A model generated the notes under the pieces. The model saw only the letters and a program-made list of their open reading frames with translations, did no database searches and was not told the origin of the DNA. 64,000 bases of DNA, taken from contig DAISIV010000015.1 of the NCBI GenBank assembly GCA_036821825.1, forward strand, positions 12,863-76,862. The letters are read 5' to 3'. Made by a program: the position numbers and the translations under genes. This DNA is from CAITZA01 sp937915285. Lineage in GTDB: Bacteria > Desulfobacterota > Desulfomonilia > Desulfomonilales > Desulfomonilaceae. Position 1 is the stretch's first letter, and each line of letters opens with the position of its first letter. This document shows, one piece after another, positions 43,076 to 52,938 of this stretch.

Positions 43076-44809
43076 ATGAGACCGTACTTCGAGAAGATGA
43101 CGGGAATAGGTAAGGCGTTAACCGAAGCTAATATCAAGCAGACTGAAGGAAACATTTCTCTAGTCAGAGAAGTTGAGAAACAGCTTGAGGAGGAAATTGA
43201 AAAGGTCCGTTCAGCCGGATTGCCTGCTTCCAAGATCAATCAACGCGGCCAGATGACGGTGTGGCAGAGGCTTGAATATTTGCTTGATCCAGGAACCTGG
43301 AGACCATTGCATTCTATTTTCAATCCGAAAGAGAACGAAGAGGGTTCGACCGGAGTAGTGAACGGATTGGGTAAGATCGGTGGCAAGTGGGCTGTTGTCG
43401 TAGGATTTGACAACAAGGTCATGGCGGGCGCCTGGGTTGCTGGTCAGTCTGAGAATGTCCTGAGGGTAACTGATTTGGCCAAGAGGCTGAACATTCCCCT
43501 GGTTTGGCTTGTAAACTGTTCTGGGGTGAAATTGACGGAGCAGGAAGAGGTCTACCCTGACAGAAGAGGCGGTGGGACCACGTTTTTCAGGCACGCCGAA
43601 CTTGCCAAACTCGGCATTCCCGTAATCGCCGGTATATATGGCACCAACCCTGCCGGTGGGGGATATCACGGGATCAGTCCTACCATTCTTCTTGCCCATA
43701 AGGATTGCAACATAGCGGTCGGTGGCGGTGGAATAGTTAGCGGAATGAGCCCCAAGGGTTTCTTTGATGTAGAAGGCGCAGAGGCTCTCATTGACGCTAC
43801 CAGGCATTTCAAGGAAGTTCCGCCTGGAAGTGTAAGTGTCCATTATGATTCAACCGGATTCTTCAAGGCGGTCTTTGAAAAAGAAGAACAGGTTCTGGAC
43901 GCTCTCAAACAGTATATGTCTTATGTCCCGGCATACAATCCGAAGTTCTTCAGGGTGGCTGATCCGGCCGAGCCCAGATTCGCCAAAGAGGATCTGGACA
44001 GATTGATACCCATGAATCAAAAGGCCGTGTATAACTTTGTGGAGGTCCTTGCCAGACTTACTGACAACAGCGAACACATGGAATTTCGGCCTACCTATGG
44101 TCCTGAGGTTTACACAGGTCTTGTCAAAATTGATGGATTGCTGATGGGTGTAATAGGGAACAAGCAGGGATTCCTTGGGATGGGGTATCCCGAATACGCC
44201 GACTACCCAGGTATTGGTGGCAAGCTATATAGACAGGGCCTCATAAAAATGAACGAATTCGTCACCCTCTGTGGACGGGACAGGGTTCCAATCATTTGGT
44301 TCCAGGATACCTCAGGGATAGACGTGGGCGACATAGCTGAGAAGGCAGAGCTTTTAGGATTGGGCCAAAGCCTGATTTATTCCATAGAGCAGACGTCAGT
44401 ACCCATGATGCTTTTCGTCTTGCGAAAGGGCACTGCTGCGGCGCATTACATAATGGGCGGTCCGACGGCCAATAATCACTGCGCTTTTACTCTGGGAACT
44501 CCGGCTACGGAAATATCGGTCATGCACGGGGAAACAGCAGCGGCAGCGTCTTTTGCCAGGAGGCTGGTCAAGGAGAAAGATGCAGGACGAAGCCTGGATC
44601 CGGTTATTGACAAGATGAATGCATTGGCAAAACAGTATTACGATCAGTCCAGACCAATTTATTGCGCCAAACGTGGATTTGTGGACGAGGTGGTTCCATT
44701 TACAGCCATGCGCGATTACATGGTAGCCTTTGCCAACTGCGCCTATCAGAATCCGCTTTCGATGTGCGCTCACCACCAGATGATATTGCCCAGAATTATC
44801 AGAGGCTAG
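43076..44809 (+). CDS. gcdA: glutaconyl-CoA decarboxylase, alpha (carboxyltransferase) subunit
   Basis: A 577-residue carboxyltransferase of the size of GcdA (about 587). It has two crotonase-like halves with GTNPAGGGYHGISPTILLAH and GKLYRQGLIKMNEFV. It matches the sodium-pump decarboxylase alpha subunit, which moves CO2 from glutaconyl-CoA to biotin on another subunit, giving crotonyl-CoA. This step occurs in glutamate fermentation and in anaerobic benzoyl-CoA breakdown. The beta, gamma and biotin subunits are not in the window, so they must be elsewhere, or the protein works with a different carboxylase. A GGAGGAG site precedes the ATG. Confidence 0.88.
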   Translation: MRPYFEKMTGIGKALTEANIKQTEGNISLVREVEKQLEEEIEKVRSAGLPASKINQRGQMTVWQRLEYLLDPGTWRPLHSIFNPKENEEGSTGVVNGLGKIGGKWAVVVGFDNKVMAGAWVAGQSENVLRVTDLAKRLNIPLVWLVNCSGVKLTEQEEVYPDRRGGGTTFFRHAELAKLGIPVIAGIYGTNPAGGGYHGISPTILLAHKDCNIAVGGGGIVSGMSPKGFFDVEGAEALIDATRHFKEVPPGSVSVHYDSTGFFKAVFEKEEQVLDALKQYMSYVPAYNPKFFRVADPAEPRFAKEDLDRLIPMNQKAVYNFVEVLARLTDNSEHMEFRPTYGPEVYTGLVKIDGLLMGVIGNKQGFLGMGYPEYADYPGIGGKLYRQGLIKMNEFVTLCGRDRVPIIWFQDTSGIDVGDIAEKAELLGLGQSLIYSIEQTSVPMMLFVLRKGTAAAHYIMGGPTANNHCAFTLGTPATEISVMHGETAAAASFARRLVKEKDAGRSLDPVIDKMNALAKQYYDQSRPIYCAKRGFVDEVVPFTAMRDYMVAFANCAYQNPLSMCAHHQMILPRIIRG

Positions 44810-44839
44810 GCGTCAAAAATATTTACGGATATCCTTTTC

Positions 44840-44858
44840 ATGGGTCAGACTGATCCAT
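44840..44858. promoter_or_regulatory. hairpin between gcdA and second rubrerythrin
   Basis: ATGGGTCA (44840-44847) pairs with TGATCCAT (44851-44858) around a 3-base loop, with one G-U pair. It lies just upstream of the rubrerythrin ribosome site. No T-run follows. Confidence 0.35.
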
Positions 44859-44886
44859 AAATTATTATCAGGAGGTTTATGATAAC

Positions 44887-45390
44887 ATGAGTCAAACTGA
44901 AAACAATCTGAAGGAAGCGTTTGCCGGAGAATCACAGGCAAACCGGAAGTACACCGCTTTCGCCAGGAAAGCCGAGGCTGAAGGCTTCAAGGGAGTCGCA
45001 AAACTGTTCAAAGCTGCTGCCGCCGCTGAGACAGTTCATGCTCTTAAGCATCTTGACGTGTTAAAGGGTGTCGGTAGCACCCTTGAAAACCTGAAGGCAG
45101 CTTACGGCGGAGAGCATTTCGAATATTCGTCTATGTATCCAAAATTCATAGAAGAAGCCAAGGCCGAAAAGAACAGCGCGGCAGCTTTGTCGTTCAATTG
45201 GGCAAACGAAGTGGAAAAAATTCACGGCGCCTTGTATGACAAGGCAATCAAGGCCATGGAGGCGGGCAATCCGATCCCTGAAAAAGACTATTACATTTGC
45301 CCGAAGTGTGGTTACACTATCGAGGACGAAGCTCCTGAGAAATGCCCGGTATGTGGAGCTAAAAAGTCTGAATTCTTTTTGGCGGACTAA
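44887..45390 (+). CDS. rubrerythrin (second copy)
   Basis: A 167-residue rubrerythrin with ferritin-like diiron ligands in GESQANRKY, AAAAETVHALKH and EVEKIHGALY, and a C-terminal rubredoxin domain (CPKCGYTIE, CPVCGAKK). The helix sequence is clearly different from the copy at 2288, so the two are old paralogues. It scavenges peroxide in the cytoplasm. A CAGGAGG ribosome site lies about 13 bases before the ATG. It stands 77 bp behind gcdA, and may be transcribed with it. Confidence 0.94.
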   Translation: MSQTENNLKEAFAGESQANRKYTAFARKAEAEGFKGVAKLFKAAAAAETVHALKHLDVLKGVGSTLENLKAAYGGEHFEYSSMYPKFIEEAKAEKNSAAALSFNWANEVEKIHGALYDKAIKAMEAGNPIPEKDYYICPKCGYTIEDEAPEKCPVCGAKKSEFFLAD

Positions 45391-45629
45391 TCAACAGGAA
45401 TATCCTTATCCCATCTAATTGATCGCCTGATGGCTGGGACGCTGTCTATAAAGGACGGCGCCTCCGCCATCATAAAACGTTGTCAATGATCCTGTTACTA
45501 TTTTTTTGAATCGAACATCAAGACCCTCTGGTTCATCACAAAAGTCGGTTTGAACCAAGTGTCGATCATCACAATTTTATCTGGTTCCTGGTAAAACTCT
45601 ACAAATCTCAACCTAACAGAGAGGGTGGC

Positions 45630-46808
45630 ATGAAAGAAACAGTATCCATCAAGAATACTGGTCTGAGGGGCGTGACGGTAGCGGACACAAAGATTAGTTT
45701 CATAGACGGAGTCCAGGGGATTCTCATTTACCGTGGTTTCAGAATAGAGGAGCTTGCTGAGAAATCGACATTCCTGGAGACTGCCTATCTGCTGCTTAAC
45801 GGGGATTTGCCGACGACGGAGCAATTATCGGAGTTTTCAGCCCAGGTCTTCGGATACAGCATACTTCCGGATTTTGTTATTGATTGCCTGAGAGCGCTAC
45901 CGCACACCGCTGACCCGATGGATGTGCTTCAGGCCAGCGCCCCAATTCTGGCCACCGCCGACCCTGACCTGAAAGATGAAACCCGAAAAGCCAATGAGCG
46001 AATGGCGGCGCGTCTAATAGGAAGACTTCCAAGTGTTGTGGCCGCATGGCACAGGATCAGGAACGGTCTTGAACCATTGGCGCCAGATAGATCCTTGAAC
46101 CACGCAGCAAACTTCCTATGGATGCTTCAAGGGGAGAAACCGGATGAACAGACAGCTCGCGATCTCGACTGCTGCCTGATATTACATGCAGATCACACCT
46201 TCAACGCTTCTACTTTTGCCTGCCGCGAAGTCTGCTCCACAAAAGCTCACATGTATGCGGCCGTCGCAGCAGGAATTGGGGCATTATCCGGAAGCCTTCA
46301 TGGAGGCGCAAACATGCGTGTCATGGGGATGCTCCTTGAATTGGAGAATGAACCGGATATTGAGAAATGGGTAAAAACTCAGATCGACACAGGCAAGAAG
46401 ATCATGGGGATGGGACATGCGGTTTACAAAACGATGGACCCTAGGGCAAAATATCTGAAAGACATGGCAACCAGACTTGCCAGGACATCCGGAGTTGAGA
46501 CTTGGGACAGGTTGTCCAAAACCATTGAGCGGGTAGCTATCGAAGAGTTCAATAATCGCGGCAAGACAGAAATACGACCAAATGTGGACTTCTTCAGCGC
46601 TCCTGTTTATCACATGATGGGAATTGAAAGAGACTTGTTTACCCCGATATTTGCCATTTCACGAATTGCCGGGTGGTGCAGCCACATCATTGAAGAAAAA
46701 TTTGGGGAAGCCCAGGATAAACCAATGCTTTACCGACCTGAGGCCCAATATGTCGGAAATTATTGCGGTCTTATGGGTTGTGTTTATGAACCTGAAAAGG
46801 AGAGATGA
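45630..46808 (+). CDS. citrate synthase (or 2-methylcitrate synthase)
   Basis: A 392-residue enzyme of citrate-synthase size (bacterial type about 370-390). The active-site regions are HADHTFNASTFACREV, GSLHGGANMRVM (His), MGMGHAVYKTMDPRA (His) and NVDFFSAPVYHMMGI (catalytic Asp). It condenses oxaloacetate with acetyl-CoA or propionyl-CoA. Sequence alone does not separate the two. A GAGAGGG site precedes the ATG. The succinate dehydrogenase subunits follow 144 bp later, consistent with a TCA-cycle cluster. Confidence 0.9.
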   Translation: MKETVSIKNTGLRGVTVADTKISFIDGVQGILIYRGFRIEELAEKSTFLETAYLLLNGDLPTTEQLSEFSAQVFGYSILPDFVIDCLRALPHTADPMDVLQASAPILATADPDLKDETRKANERMAARLIGRLPSVVAAWHRIRNGLEPLAPDRSLNHAANFLWMLQGEKPDEQTARDLDCCLILHADHTFNASTFACREVCSTKAHMYAAVAAGIGALSGSLHGGANMRVMGMLLELENEPDIEKWVKTQIDTGKKIMGMGHAVYKTMDPRAKYLKDMATRLARTSGVETWDRLSKTIERVAIEEFNNRGKTEIRPNVDFFSAPVYHMMGIERDLFTPIFAISRIAGWCSHIIEEKFGEAQDKPMLYRPEAQYVGNYCGLMGCVYEPEKER

Positions 46809-46952
46809 GCCAACGGTCTGAGTCAGTTATTGTAAGGACCATACACTGAAATGATATTGTTTGTTATTTGGGTAGTGATGGAACATCAACGCAATTGATC
46901 TTTGGATTTTTCCACTTTTTAAAATATTCTTCGACAGGACTGGATAAATGCA

Positions 46953-48674
46953 ATGGAATTCGTTCACGATGTCGTAATTGTTGGATCGGGATTAGCCGGT
47001 CTGAGGGCTGCCCTTGAGATTCCCGGTTCGGCACGGGTCGCTTTGATAAGCAAGGTTTTTCCAACTAGATCCCATTCCGGAGCTGCACAGGGTGGAATAT
47101 CAGCGGCCTTGGGGAACGAAGAGCCTGATTCGTGGGAATGGCACATGTACGACACCGTCAAGGGCGGTGATTATCTTACGGATCAGGATGCGGCGGAGAC
47201 CCTGGCCAGAGACGCGGAGCGTGCAGTTTATGAACTGGAGCACATGGGCGCCCCGTTCAACAGAACCGCTGATGGCAGGATCGCCCAGAGAGCTTTCGGC
47301 GGACACACAAGAAACTTTGGTGAAGGCCCCGTAAAACGGGCATGTTACGCGTCCGACAGGACTGGACGCGTCATCCTGGACACTCTTTACGGTAAAGCCG
47401 TAGAAAAGTCGGTTCAAGTGTTCAGTGAATTCCTGCTTATTGACCTGATCATCGATAATGGTCGGGCATCGGGACTGGTGGCATATGAGTTGGCCACTGG
47501 ACAGCTTCACACATTCAGGGCAAAGGCCATCCTGATAGCTACCGGGGGATTTGGCGGAACATTCAAGACAAATTCCAACTGTTTTTCCAATACAGGTGAT
47601 GGAGTCTACCTTTCTTACAGGGCAGGAATACCGCTGGAGGACATGGAATTTGTTCAGTTCCATCCTACAGGTATTCACGGATTGGGTGTACTCATCAGCG
47701 AGGCCACCAGGGGTGAAGGCGGAATCCTCAGAAACAGGACAGGACAGAGATTCATGGAGGTCTACGCTCCGAGTCTGAAAGATCTGGCCCCCCGCGATGT
47801 TGTGTCTAGAGCCATCTGGACCGAGATCAGACAGGGCAGGGGTGTCAAAGGAGAGGATTATGTTGACCTTGACCTGACACACATAGGCCCTGAAAAGATA
47901 GCCGAAAAGTTATCGGACATTGCATCTTTTGCCAAGATTTACCTCGGAGTGGATGTCACCAAAGAACCTATAGCAGTCACACCCACCTGTCATTACATGA
48001 TGGGCGGAATTCCGACTGACCTGGACGGTCGTGTTCTCGATAGATTCAACAGACCCGTCCCTGGACTGTATTCGGCGGGAGAAGCGGCCTGCGTATCGGT
48101 GCATGGGGCAAACAGGCTTGGAACCAATTCCCTGCTCGACCTTGTTGTTTTTGGAAGGCGTGCCGGTAGGATGATAGCCAGGGAGTTGCCGGAGCTTGAA
48201 CTGAACGAAGGCATGAAACGACCGGCTGAAGCCTCAAAATCCAGGATTGACCAGTTGATGTCCAGAACAGGTGGTGAGAGGACCTTTGCGATAAGAAACG
48301 ATCTTCAGGTCATGATGATGGACAAGTGCTCGGTTTTCAGGAATGAGACGGACATGAAAAAAGCATTGGAGGAACTCGAGTCCATCAAACAGAGATACAA
48401 GAGTGTATGTATCGATAACAGATCGATGAAATATAATACCGATCTAACTGAGGCCATGGAACTGGAATGCCTTATCGGATTGGCTGAAACAATATTGAAA
48501 TCTGCGATCACCAGACAGGAGAGCAGGGGGGCTCATTTCAGGGAGGACTATCCGGATAGGGACGACAAGAACTGGTTAAAACACACCATGATTCAAAAGC
48601 TGGGTGATACAACTGAAATTTTTTATAAGCCCGTAAATATCTCCCGTTTCCAACCAAAAGCCAGGACATACTGA
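46953..48674 (+). CDS. sdhA: succinate dehydrogenase/fumarate reductase flavoprotein subunit
   Basis: A 573-residue FAD subunit. The N-terminal dinucleotide motif is VVIVGSGLAGLRAAL. The FAD-linking His is in SHSGAAQGGI. Substrate-site regions are HPTGIHGLGVLISEATRGEGG and CHYMMGGI. The C-terminal FAD region is GEAACVSVHGANRLGTNSL. It oxidises succinate or reduces fumarate, the direction cannot be read. Its stop overlaps the next start by one base. No membrane-anchor (cytochrome b) gene is next to it. Confidence 0.94.
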   Translation: MEFVHDVVIVGSGLAGLRAALEIPGSARVALISKVFPTRSHSGAAQGGISAALGNEEPDSWEWHMYDTVKGGDYLTDQDAAETLARDAERAVYELEHMGAPFNRTADGRIAQRAFGGHTRNFGEGPVKRACYASDRTGRVILDTLYGKAVEKSVQVFSEFLLIDLIIDNGRASGLVAYELATGQLHTFRAKAILIATGGFGGTFKTNSNCFSNTGDGVYLSYRAGIPLEDMEFVQFHPTGIHGLGVLISEATRGEGGILRNRTGQRFMEVYAPSLKDLAPRDVVSRAIWTEIRQGRGVKGEDYVDLDLTHIGPEKIAEKLSDIASFAKIYLGVDVTKEPIAVTPTCHYMMGGIPTDLDGRVLDRFNRPVPGLYSAGEAACVSVHGANRLGTNSLLDLVVFGRRAGRMIARELPELELNEGMKRPAEASKSRIDQLMSRTGGERTFAIRNDLQVMMMDKCSVFRNETDMKKALEELESIKQRYKSVCIDNRSMKYNTDLTEAMELECLIGLAETILKSAITRQESRGAHFREDYPDRDDKNWLKHTMIQKLGDTTEIFYKPVNISRFQPKARTY

Positions 48675-49369
48675 TGGAAATAAAGTTTAAAATATTCAGA
48701 TTCGATCCGGACACTGATCTTGAGCCTTATTACAGGGACTACACTGTGGAGGCTCAAAAAAGCGAGCGGGTGCTTGACTGCCTCAACAGAATCAAATGGA
48801 CTCAGGATGGCACACTGAGCTACCGGATGTCCTGCGCCCATGGCGTTTGTGGATCAGATGCCATGCGCATTAACGGCAAATGCTCCCTCGCATGCCAGAA
48901 ACTTGTCAAAGATTTTGAATCCCCAGAAATACTGGTGGAACCTCTGCCGTCCTTCAGACCCCTCAAGGATTTGATTGTTGACATGAATCCTTTCTTTGAG
49001 CGGGTTTCTGAGATAAGACCGTATCTGATTGCTTCTCAAACTCCTGAGAAGGAGAGGCTTCAATCACCTGAAGACAGGAAGAAAATGGACCTGGCGATAA
49101 GATGCATTCTTTGCGCCTGCTGTTCTGCATCCTGCCCGGTTGCCAATCAGAACGATGAATTTCGGGGACCTGCGCCGCTTGTTCAGGCTTTCAGACGTAT
49201 ATTCGACTCAAGGGATGAAGAAAAGATCCAGCGGTTGGAGCAGCTAAATAACCCCAACGGGGCATGGGCGTGCGTCAATCACTTTGAATGCACAAGGGCA
49301 TGCCCAAAAGAAATTCCCGTCACCAAATGTATCAACATGATTAAGACGGAAATAAAGAAAGCGTTTTGA
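48674..49369 (+). CDS. sdhB: succinate dehydrogenase/fumarate reductase iron-sulfur subunit
   Basis: A 231-residue subunit. The [2Fe-2S] motif is SCAHGVCGSDAM with a later Cys in KCSLAC, where Asp replaces the third Cys as in E. coli SdhB. A second group is CILCACCSASCPV and a third is CVNHFECTRACPKEIPVTKC, for [4Fe-4S] and [3Fe-4S]. It passes electrons from SdhA to a membrane quinone site. It is translationally coupled to sdhA. The membrane anchor gene is not seen up- or downstream. The gene ends 7 bp before the convergent ubiE-like gene. Confidence 0.94.
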   Translation: MEIKFKIFRFDPDTDLEPYYRDYTVEAQKSERVLDCLNRIKWTQDGTLSYRMSCAHGVCGSDAMRINGKCSLACQKLVKDFESPEILVEPLPSFRPLKDLIVDMNPFFERVSEIRPYLIASQTPEKERLQSPEDRKKMDLAIRCILCACCSASCPVANQNDEFRGPAPLVQAFRRIFDSRDEEKIQRLEQLNNPNGAWACVNHFECTRACPKEIPVTKCINMIKTEIKKAF

Positions 49370-49376
49370 AATTGTT

Positions 49377-50153
49377 TTACGGTTTGGTGGATTCGTAAAC
49401 TGTAACAATTCCCAAGGTCATATAAAAAAAATTTACCTTCCCGAAGCCGGTCTGGCGCAATAACTCGCAAAATGCAGTCGGCTTCGGAAAATCAGCCATT
49501 GATTCAGTCAGATAATCGTATGCTGAGACTGACGAAAACATGCGAGTAATGGCCGGGGTCACAATCTTGGAATAGATATTGAACAGGGGTTTCATTAATA
49601 CTCCTTGAGGTTGTGTCAGTTCCACGATCACAAACCTCGCCCCACTTTTGAGAACCCTGAATATCTCTTCAAGAGCCTTTGCCCTTTGTTCGACATTCCT
49701 TATGCAAAATGACGTTATAGCTGCGTCAAAAGTATTGTCACTGAAACTTAACCTCTGCACATCAGAAGAGCAAAAGATGATGTCCTGCTGAAGCCCCAGT
49801 TTCGCAGCCTTTTCCATGCCTACTTTCATCATGTCGCAGGAGGTGTCTACACCTATGACCGTAGTCCCCGGACTTTTTCCTAATATTTTTATCCCTATGT
49901 CTCCGGTGCCTGCGCCAACGTCCAAGACCAGTTTGGCAGGGCTCTTCAACAGATCCTCGACCGCACGTCTTCTCCAGTAACGATCCTGGCCCAAGGACAA
50001 AATTACATTCGTTCTGTCATAATACGGAGCTATGTAATCGAACATTTTTCGGTTTTCATCATGATCCATCAGGGAATCCTTCAGAACGCCATTCTCATGG
50101 ACTCCCGATTGAGAGTAGGTCTTCTCTCTGACTTTTCGATAATTCCATTCCAT
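49377..50153 (-). CDS. ubiE: UbiE/MenG quinone methyltransferase
   Basis: A 258-residue methyltransferase with the family signature MFDYIAPYYDRTNVILSLGQDRYWRR and the SAM-binding motif LVLDVGAGTGDIGI. The product region VIVELTQPQGVLMKPLFNIYSK is typical. It methylates demethylmenaquinone or its ubiquinone counterpart. Menaquinone is expected in an anaerobe. Two starts are possible: 50153 (GAGGG upstream) and residue 29 at 50069 (AAGGA upstream, at the true family start). A terminator separates it from the upstream operon. Confidence 0.88.
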   Translation of the reverse strand: MEWNYRKVREKTYSQSGVHENGVLKDSLMDHDENRKMFDYIAPYYDRTNVILSLGQDRYWRRRAVEDLLKSPAKLVLDVGAGTGDIGIKILGKSPGTTVIGVDTSCDMMKVGMEKAAKLGLQQDIIFCSSDVQRLSFSDNTFDAAITSFCIRNVEQRAKALEEIFRVLKSGARFVIVELTQPQGVLMKPLFNIYSKIVTPAITRMFSSVSAYDYLTESMADFPKPTAFCELLRQTGFGKVNFFYMTLGIVTVYESTKP

Positions 50154-50220
50154 TCAGGTACCCTCTGCTATTTCGGTTTCCTGACCAGCGCAAGCAGTCG
50201 CTCATGGTTTGAGTTAGAAT

Positions 50221-50245
50221 AAAAAAGAGGTCATTGTGACCTCTT
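50221..50245 (-). terminator. rho-independent terminator of the glutamate-synthase-like operon
   Basis: Read on the minus strand, AAGAGGTCA-CAA-TGACCTCTT is a perfect 9-bp stem with a 3-base loop, followed by TTTT. It lies about 30 bp after the stop codon at 50276 and separates that operon from ubiE. Confidence 0.85.
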
Positions 50246-50275
50246 CCGTAAAACAAAATTTTTCGAAAGGCTTGC

Positions 50276-52930
50276 TCAGGCTGCGGCCCCATCGGCATCC
50301 CAAACCGAGTCATCGGTTGAGGGGATTTGCTCTAAAACGGCCAGGGAGACCGCCGTAACTTTTCTATAAACTTCATAGGGTTTTCTAATCGCTCCATCAA
50401 CAGTCAGCAACTGCTCAATCTTTATACCAAAGTGTTTCTCGTTTTCAACCAGATAAGGATGAATCAAGTTCCAGTCTGCCAATGAGAGTTCAGCGAACAC
50501 GCCTCCGTTGAGTTGCTCCTCCACCATTTGTCTATAAGGATCGCGAACATAAAGCGCTCCGCCAGACGCAAGAGAAAAGAGGTTGGACCCGGGATACGGC
50601 TTTGGCAGAAATGAAATTTCCCCGTCCTCATCAATGGTCAGTCCGTTCACGACAACAAAGCCTCCTCCGTTCAGAGGATCTCCTGCCATGAAACTTTCTG
50701 CGAGGTAATCAAGCGCTGTGCCGTTGATAACCACTCGGGGTTTGCCCGCAGCGTTTATTAGAGGGCGACCGGCGGCGTTTCCCAAAACGTAAACCGAGCC
50801 CCCCTTTGCGCCATACATGAAACATTGTCCCACATCTCCATGGATCACCACTGTTCCACGCTTCATTATCTGGCCGATCTGATCCTGAGCATTTCCATGC
50901 ACATGGATTTCCATTCCATCTATTCCGCTACCAACATAGTCGCCAGATGATCCGTAGAGGTCCATTCTGACACCATCCGTCATTGCGCCAAATCCGCAAC
51001 CTTCAAATCGCTGCCCCCTGAGGTCAAAAACAACAAAATTTCTCCAGCCGAGTTTGAATGCGGATGCTATCAAGACGGCATCACAATCATCGCCCTCCGG
51101 TTCAAAGTCGCATGCGTCTACCAGGAGAGCCTTTTCAATTGCCAGAGGTGGCCTGAGCGCCTCACGTGTTTGAAAGTCGATACGGGTCAGGTATCCAAGC
51201 TTTAATGTCTCCGTAATAGAGGGAATTGACCTGAAAATGAGGTTGAGTTCGTCGTTGATAAGTCTAACCAGCGCTGAACGCTTCTTATCCCCTAGAGGAA
51301 TCTTGCGATCCAGCAACAACGTCAGGCCATCAATAGCGGGGAACAGCATATCACCATCACGTCTGGCATGTTTTCCGATCTGCCCTATAACCCACCTGAG
51401 GGAGCTATAATCCCAAGAAACGGCTCTTTCGCTGAAAAGACCGAACAATTTCATTCGGTCATTCGACTTTAATATTGAAACAAGCTCGGCATTCAAGGAA
51501 TCACCTTCAACAGGTTTGACAACCGCATCCCCAATGTTCATTGGTTTGCGCTTCTCAATTTCCACAAGGGTTCCGAATTTGTCCCTGCAGGTTAGCTTCA
51601 TTTCTCCGATTTCATTGGGAGACAAATCAAACATGAACGCTCCACCGTCTGAGGAGGAGCCTCCGCGAGCGTTCCAGAACTTGTCTGCAACGGGACTGAA
51701 CCTGTCATCCTCTGCTGATATTGATTTTAGGGTAGCGTCAATCGCTTGCTTCTCGGAACACAAAAGCCCTATTTGGGCTTCTCCGTCATAGATGGAGAAA
51801 ACCTGTGGCCTCAACATTGAAGTGTCGGTAATTCCAAGGAGTTGCAATTTGTTTTCTTCAGGAATGTTACGGGCGATGATAAAAAACCACGGTCCATCCG
51901 GTGATGCGTGAATGTGTGTTGATTGTACGACGTCGTAAAGCTCTTGTTTATCCTTGGGCAATAAATCAAAGTCTAGTTCACCGGTTGGCGCCAGGGCCTC
52001 GATTATTACTTCCAGGGGATAACCGTACACCCTGTTCCATAGATCAAACAGTAGGACACTTACTTCAGTGTCAGTCATGAACTGAGGGGCTATACCCCTC
52101 TGTCTCAAATAATCGCAAACGGCATGGTAATTTGCAAAATCCCCGTTGTGCACAAGAGCTTCATTTAGCCCGATGAAAGGATGAGCGCCGCCAGGATGCC
52201 AGACTCTGCCACGGGTGGGATACCTCTGATGGGCTATCCAGATGTGAGCTGGAAAGTCATCAAGCTTATAATATTTTACAACATTTTCTGCATATCCCAC
52301 AATCTTTAGGATCATCAGGTTGATACCGTGCGACAAAACAAAAGCCTGCTTCTCGCCAAGAGAACTATAGAAACGCCTGTTTAGAGCATTCGAATTCCGG
52401 CTTATGAACTCATCCTCAACCCATCTGTCCTTCATCCCGATGAGACCATATCGTTGCACGAAGGGTTTCATTACATCGGGTTTTACACGCACAAATGCTC
52501 TCCAAACATCTGGTGGTTTAACTTCCAGCCCTTCCAGTTCCCTATAATCAGGGATGTGGTCTAACATCTCCTCATGCGCCACATCGAAATATGGAGTTAC
52601 AAAGTCCTCCTTAAGCGCCGCCAGGCATGAAGGCTCAAGCAGGGCGATATTAAGCATGTAATGAGTATCAAGGATTTCTCTTGAAACTCCCAGACGGTCA
52701 GGATCAAAACCGACCGCTGCAATGCCTCCGCCCTTGCCATTTCCCCGGTTGTGCATCCGAATCGAGGGCTCAAAAATGTGCCTTCCAGGCATGGGAATAG
52801 TTGAAGCGAAACCGGTTACCCCACAGCCGCCTTCATCCTCACGTTTTACATTTGGCTCGTGATCAAAATCCTGAAGGTCAGCTAGCCTTGATGCAATTAA
52901 TCTATCTGCAAAATATCCTTTTGAATTCAT
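50276..52930 (-). CDS. glutamate-synthase-like protein: class II glutaminase plus GXGXG domain
   Basis: An 884-residue protein. ATG 52930 is chosen for its AGGA site. A GTG at 52942 overlaps the upstream stop. Residues of about 36-420 are a class II glutamine amidotransferase. The nucleophile Cys36 in EGGCGVTGFAS must be exposed by cleavage, as in GOGAT. QRYPTRGRVWHPGGAHPFIG and HNGDFANYH complete the glutaminase site. The C-terminal third is the GXGXG beta-helix (MEIHVHGNAQDQIG, TVVIHGDVGQCFMYGAKGG). The FMN synthase part is encoded separately just upstream in the operon (52939-54474). Together they could form a split GOGAT. Confidence 0.85.
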   Translation of the reverse strand: MNSKGYFADRLIASRLADLQDFDHEPNVKREDEGGCGVTGFASTIPMPGRHIFEPSIRMHNRGNGKGGGIAAVGFDPDRLGVSREILDTHYMLNIALLEPSCLAALKEDFVTPYFDVAHEEMLDHIPDYRELEGLEVKPPDVWRAFVRVKPDVMKPFVQRYGLIGMKDRWVEDEFISRNSNALNRRFYSSLGEKQAFVLSHGINLMILKIVGYAENVVKYYKLDDFPAHIWIAHQRYPTRGRVWHPGGAHPFIGLNEALVHNGDFANYHAVCDYLRQRGIAPQFMTDTEVSVLLFDLWNRVYGYPLEVIIEALAPTGELDFDLLPKDKQELYDVVQSTHIHASPDGPWFFIIARNIPEENKLQLLGITDTSMLRPQVFSIYDGEAQIGLLCSEKQAIDATLKSISAEDDRFSPVADKFWNARGGSSSDGGAFMFDLSPNEIGEMKLTCRDKFGTLVEIEKRKPMNIGDAVVKPVEGDSLNAELVSILKSNDRMKLFGLFSERAVSWDYSSLRWVIGQIGKHARRDGDMLFPAIDGLTLLLDRKIPLGDKKRSALVRLINDELNLIFRSIPSITETLKLGYLTRIDFQTREALRPPLAIEKALLVDACDFEPEGDDCDAVLIASAFKLGWRNFVVFDLRGQRFEGCGFGAMTDGVRMDLYGSSGDYVGSGIDGMEIHVHGNAQDQIGQIMKRGTVVIHGDVGQCFMYGAKGGSVYVLGNAAGRPLINAAGKPRVVINGTALDYLAESFMAGDPLNGGGFVVVNGLTIDEDGEISFLPKPYPGSNLFSLASGGALYVRDPYRQMVEEQLNGGVFAELSLADWNLIHPYLVENEKHFGIKIEQLLTVDGAIRKPYEVYRKVTAVSLAVLEQIPSTDDSVWDADGAAA

Positions 52931-52938
52931 TTCGATCC

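Noticed and set aside
43211..43843. 210-codon minus-strand open frame inside gcdA
   Set aside because: Shadow of a conserved carboxyltransferase gene.
47100..47882. 260-codon minus-strand open frame inside sdhA
   Set aside because: It is a shadow of the clearly coding sdhA frame, with no motif.
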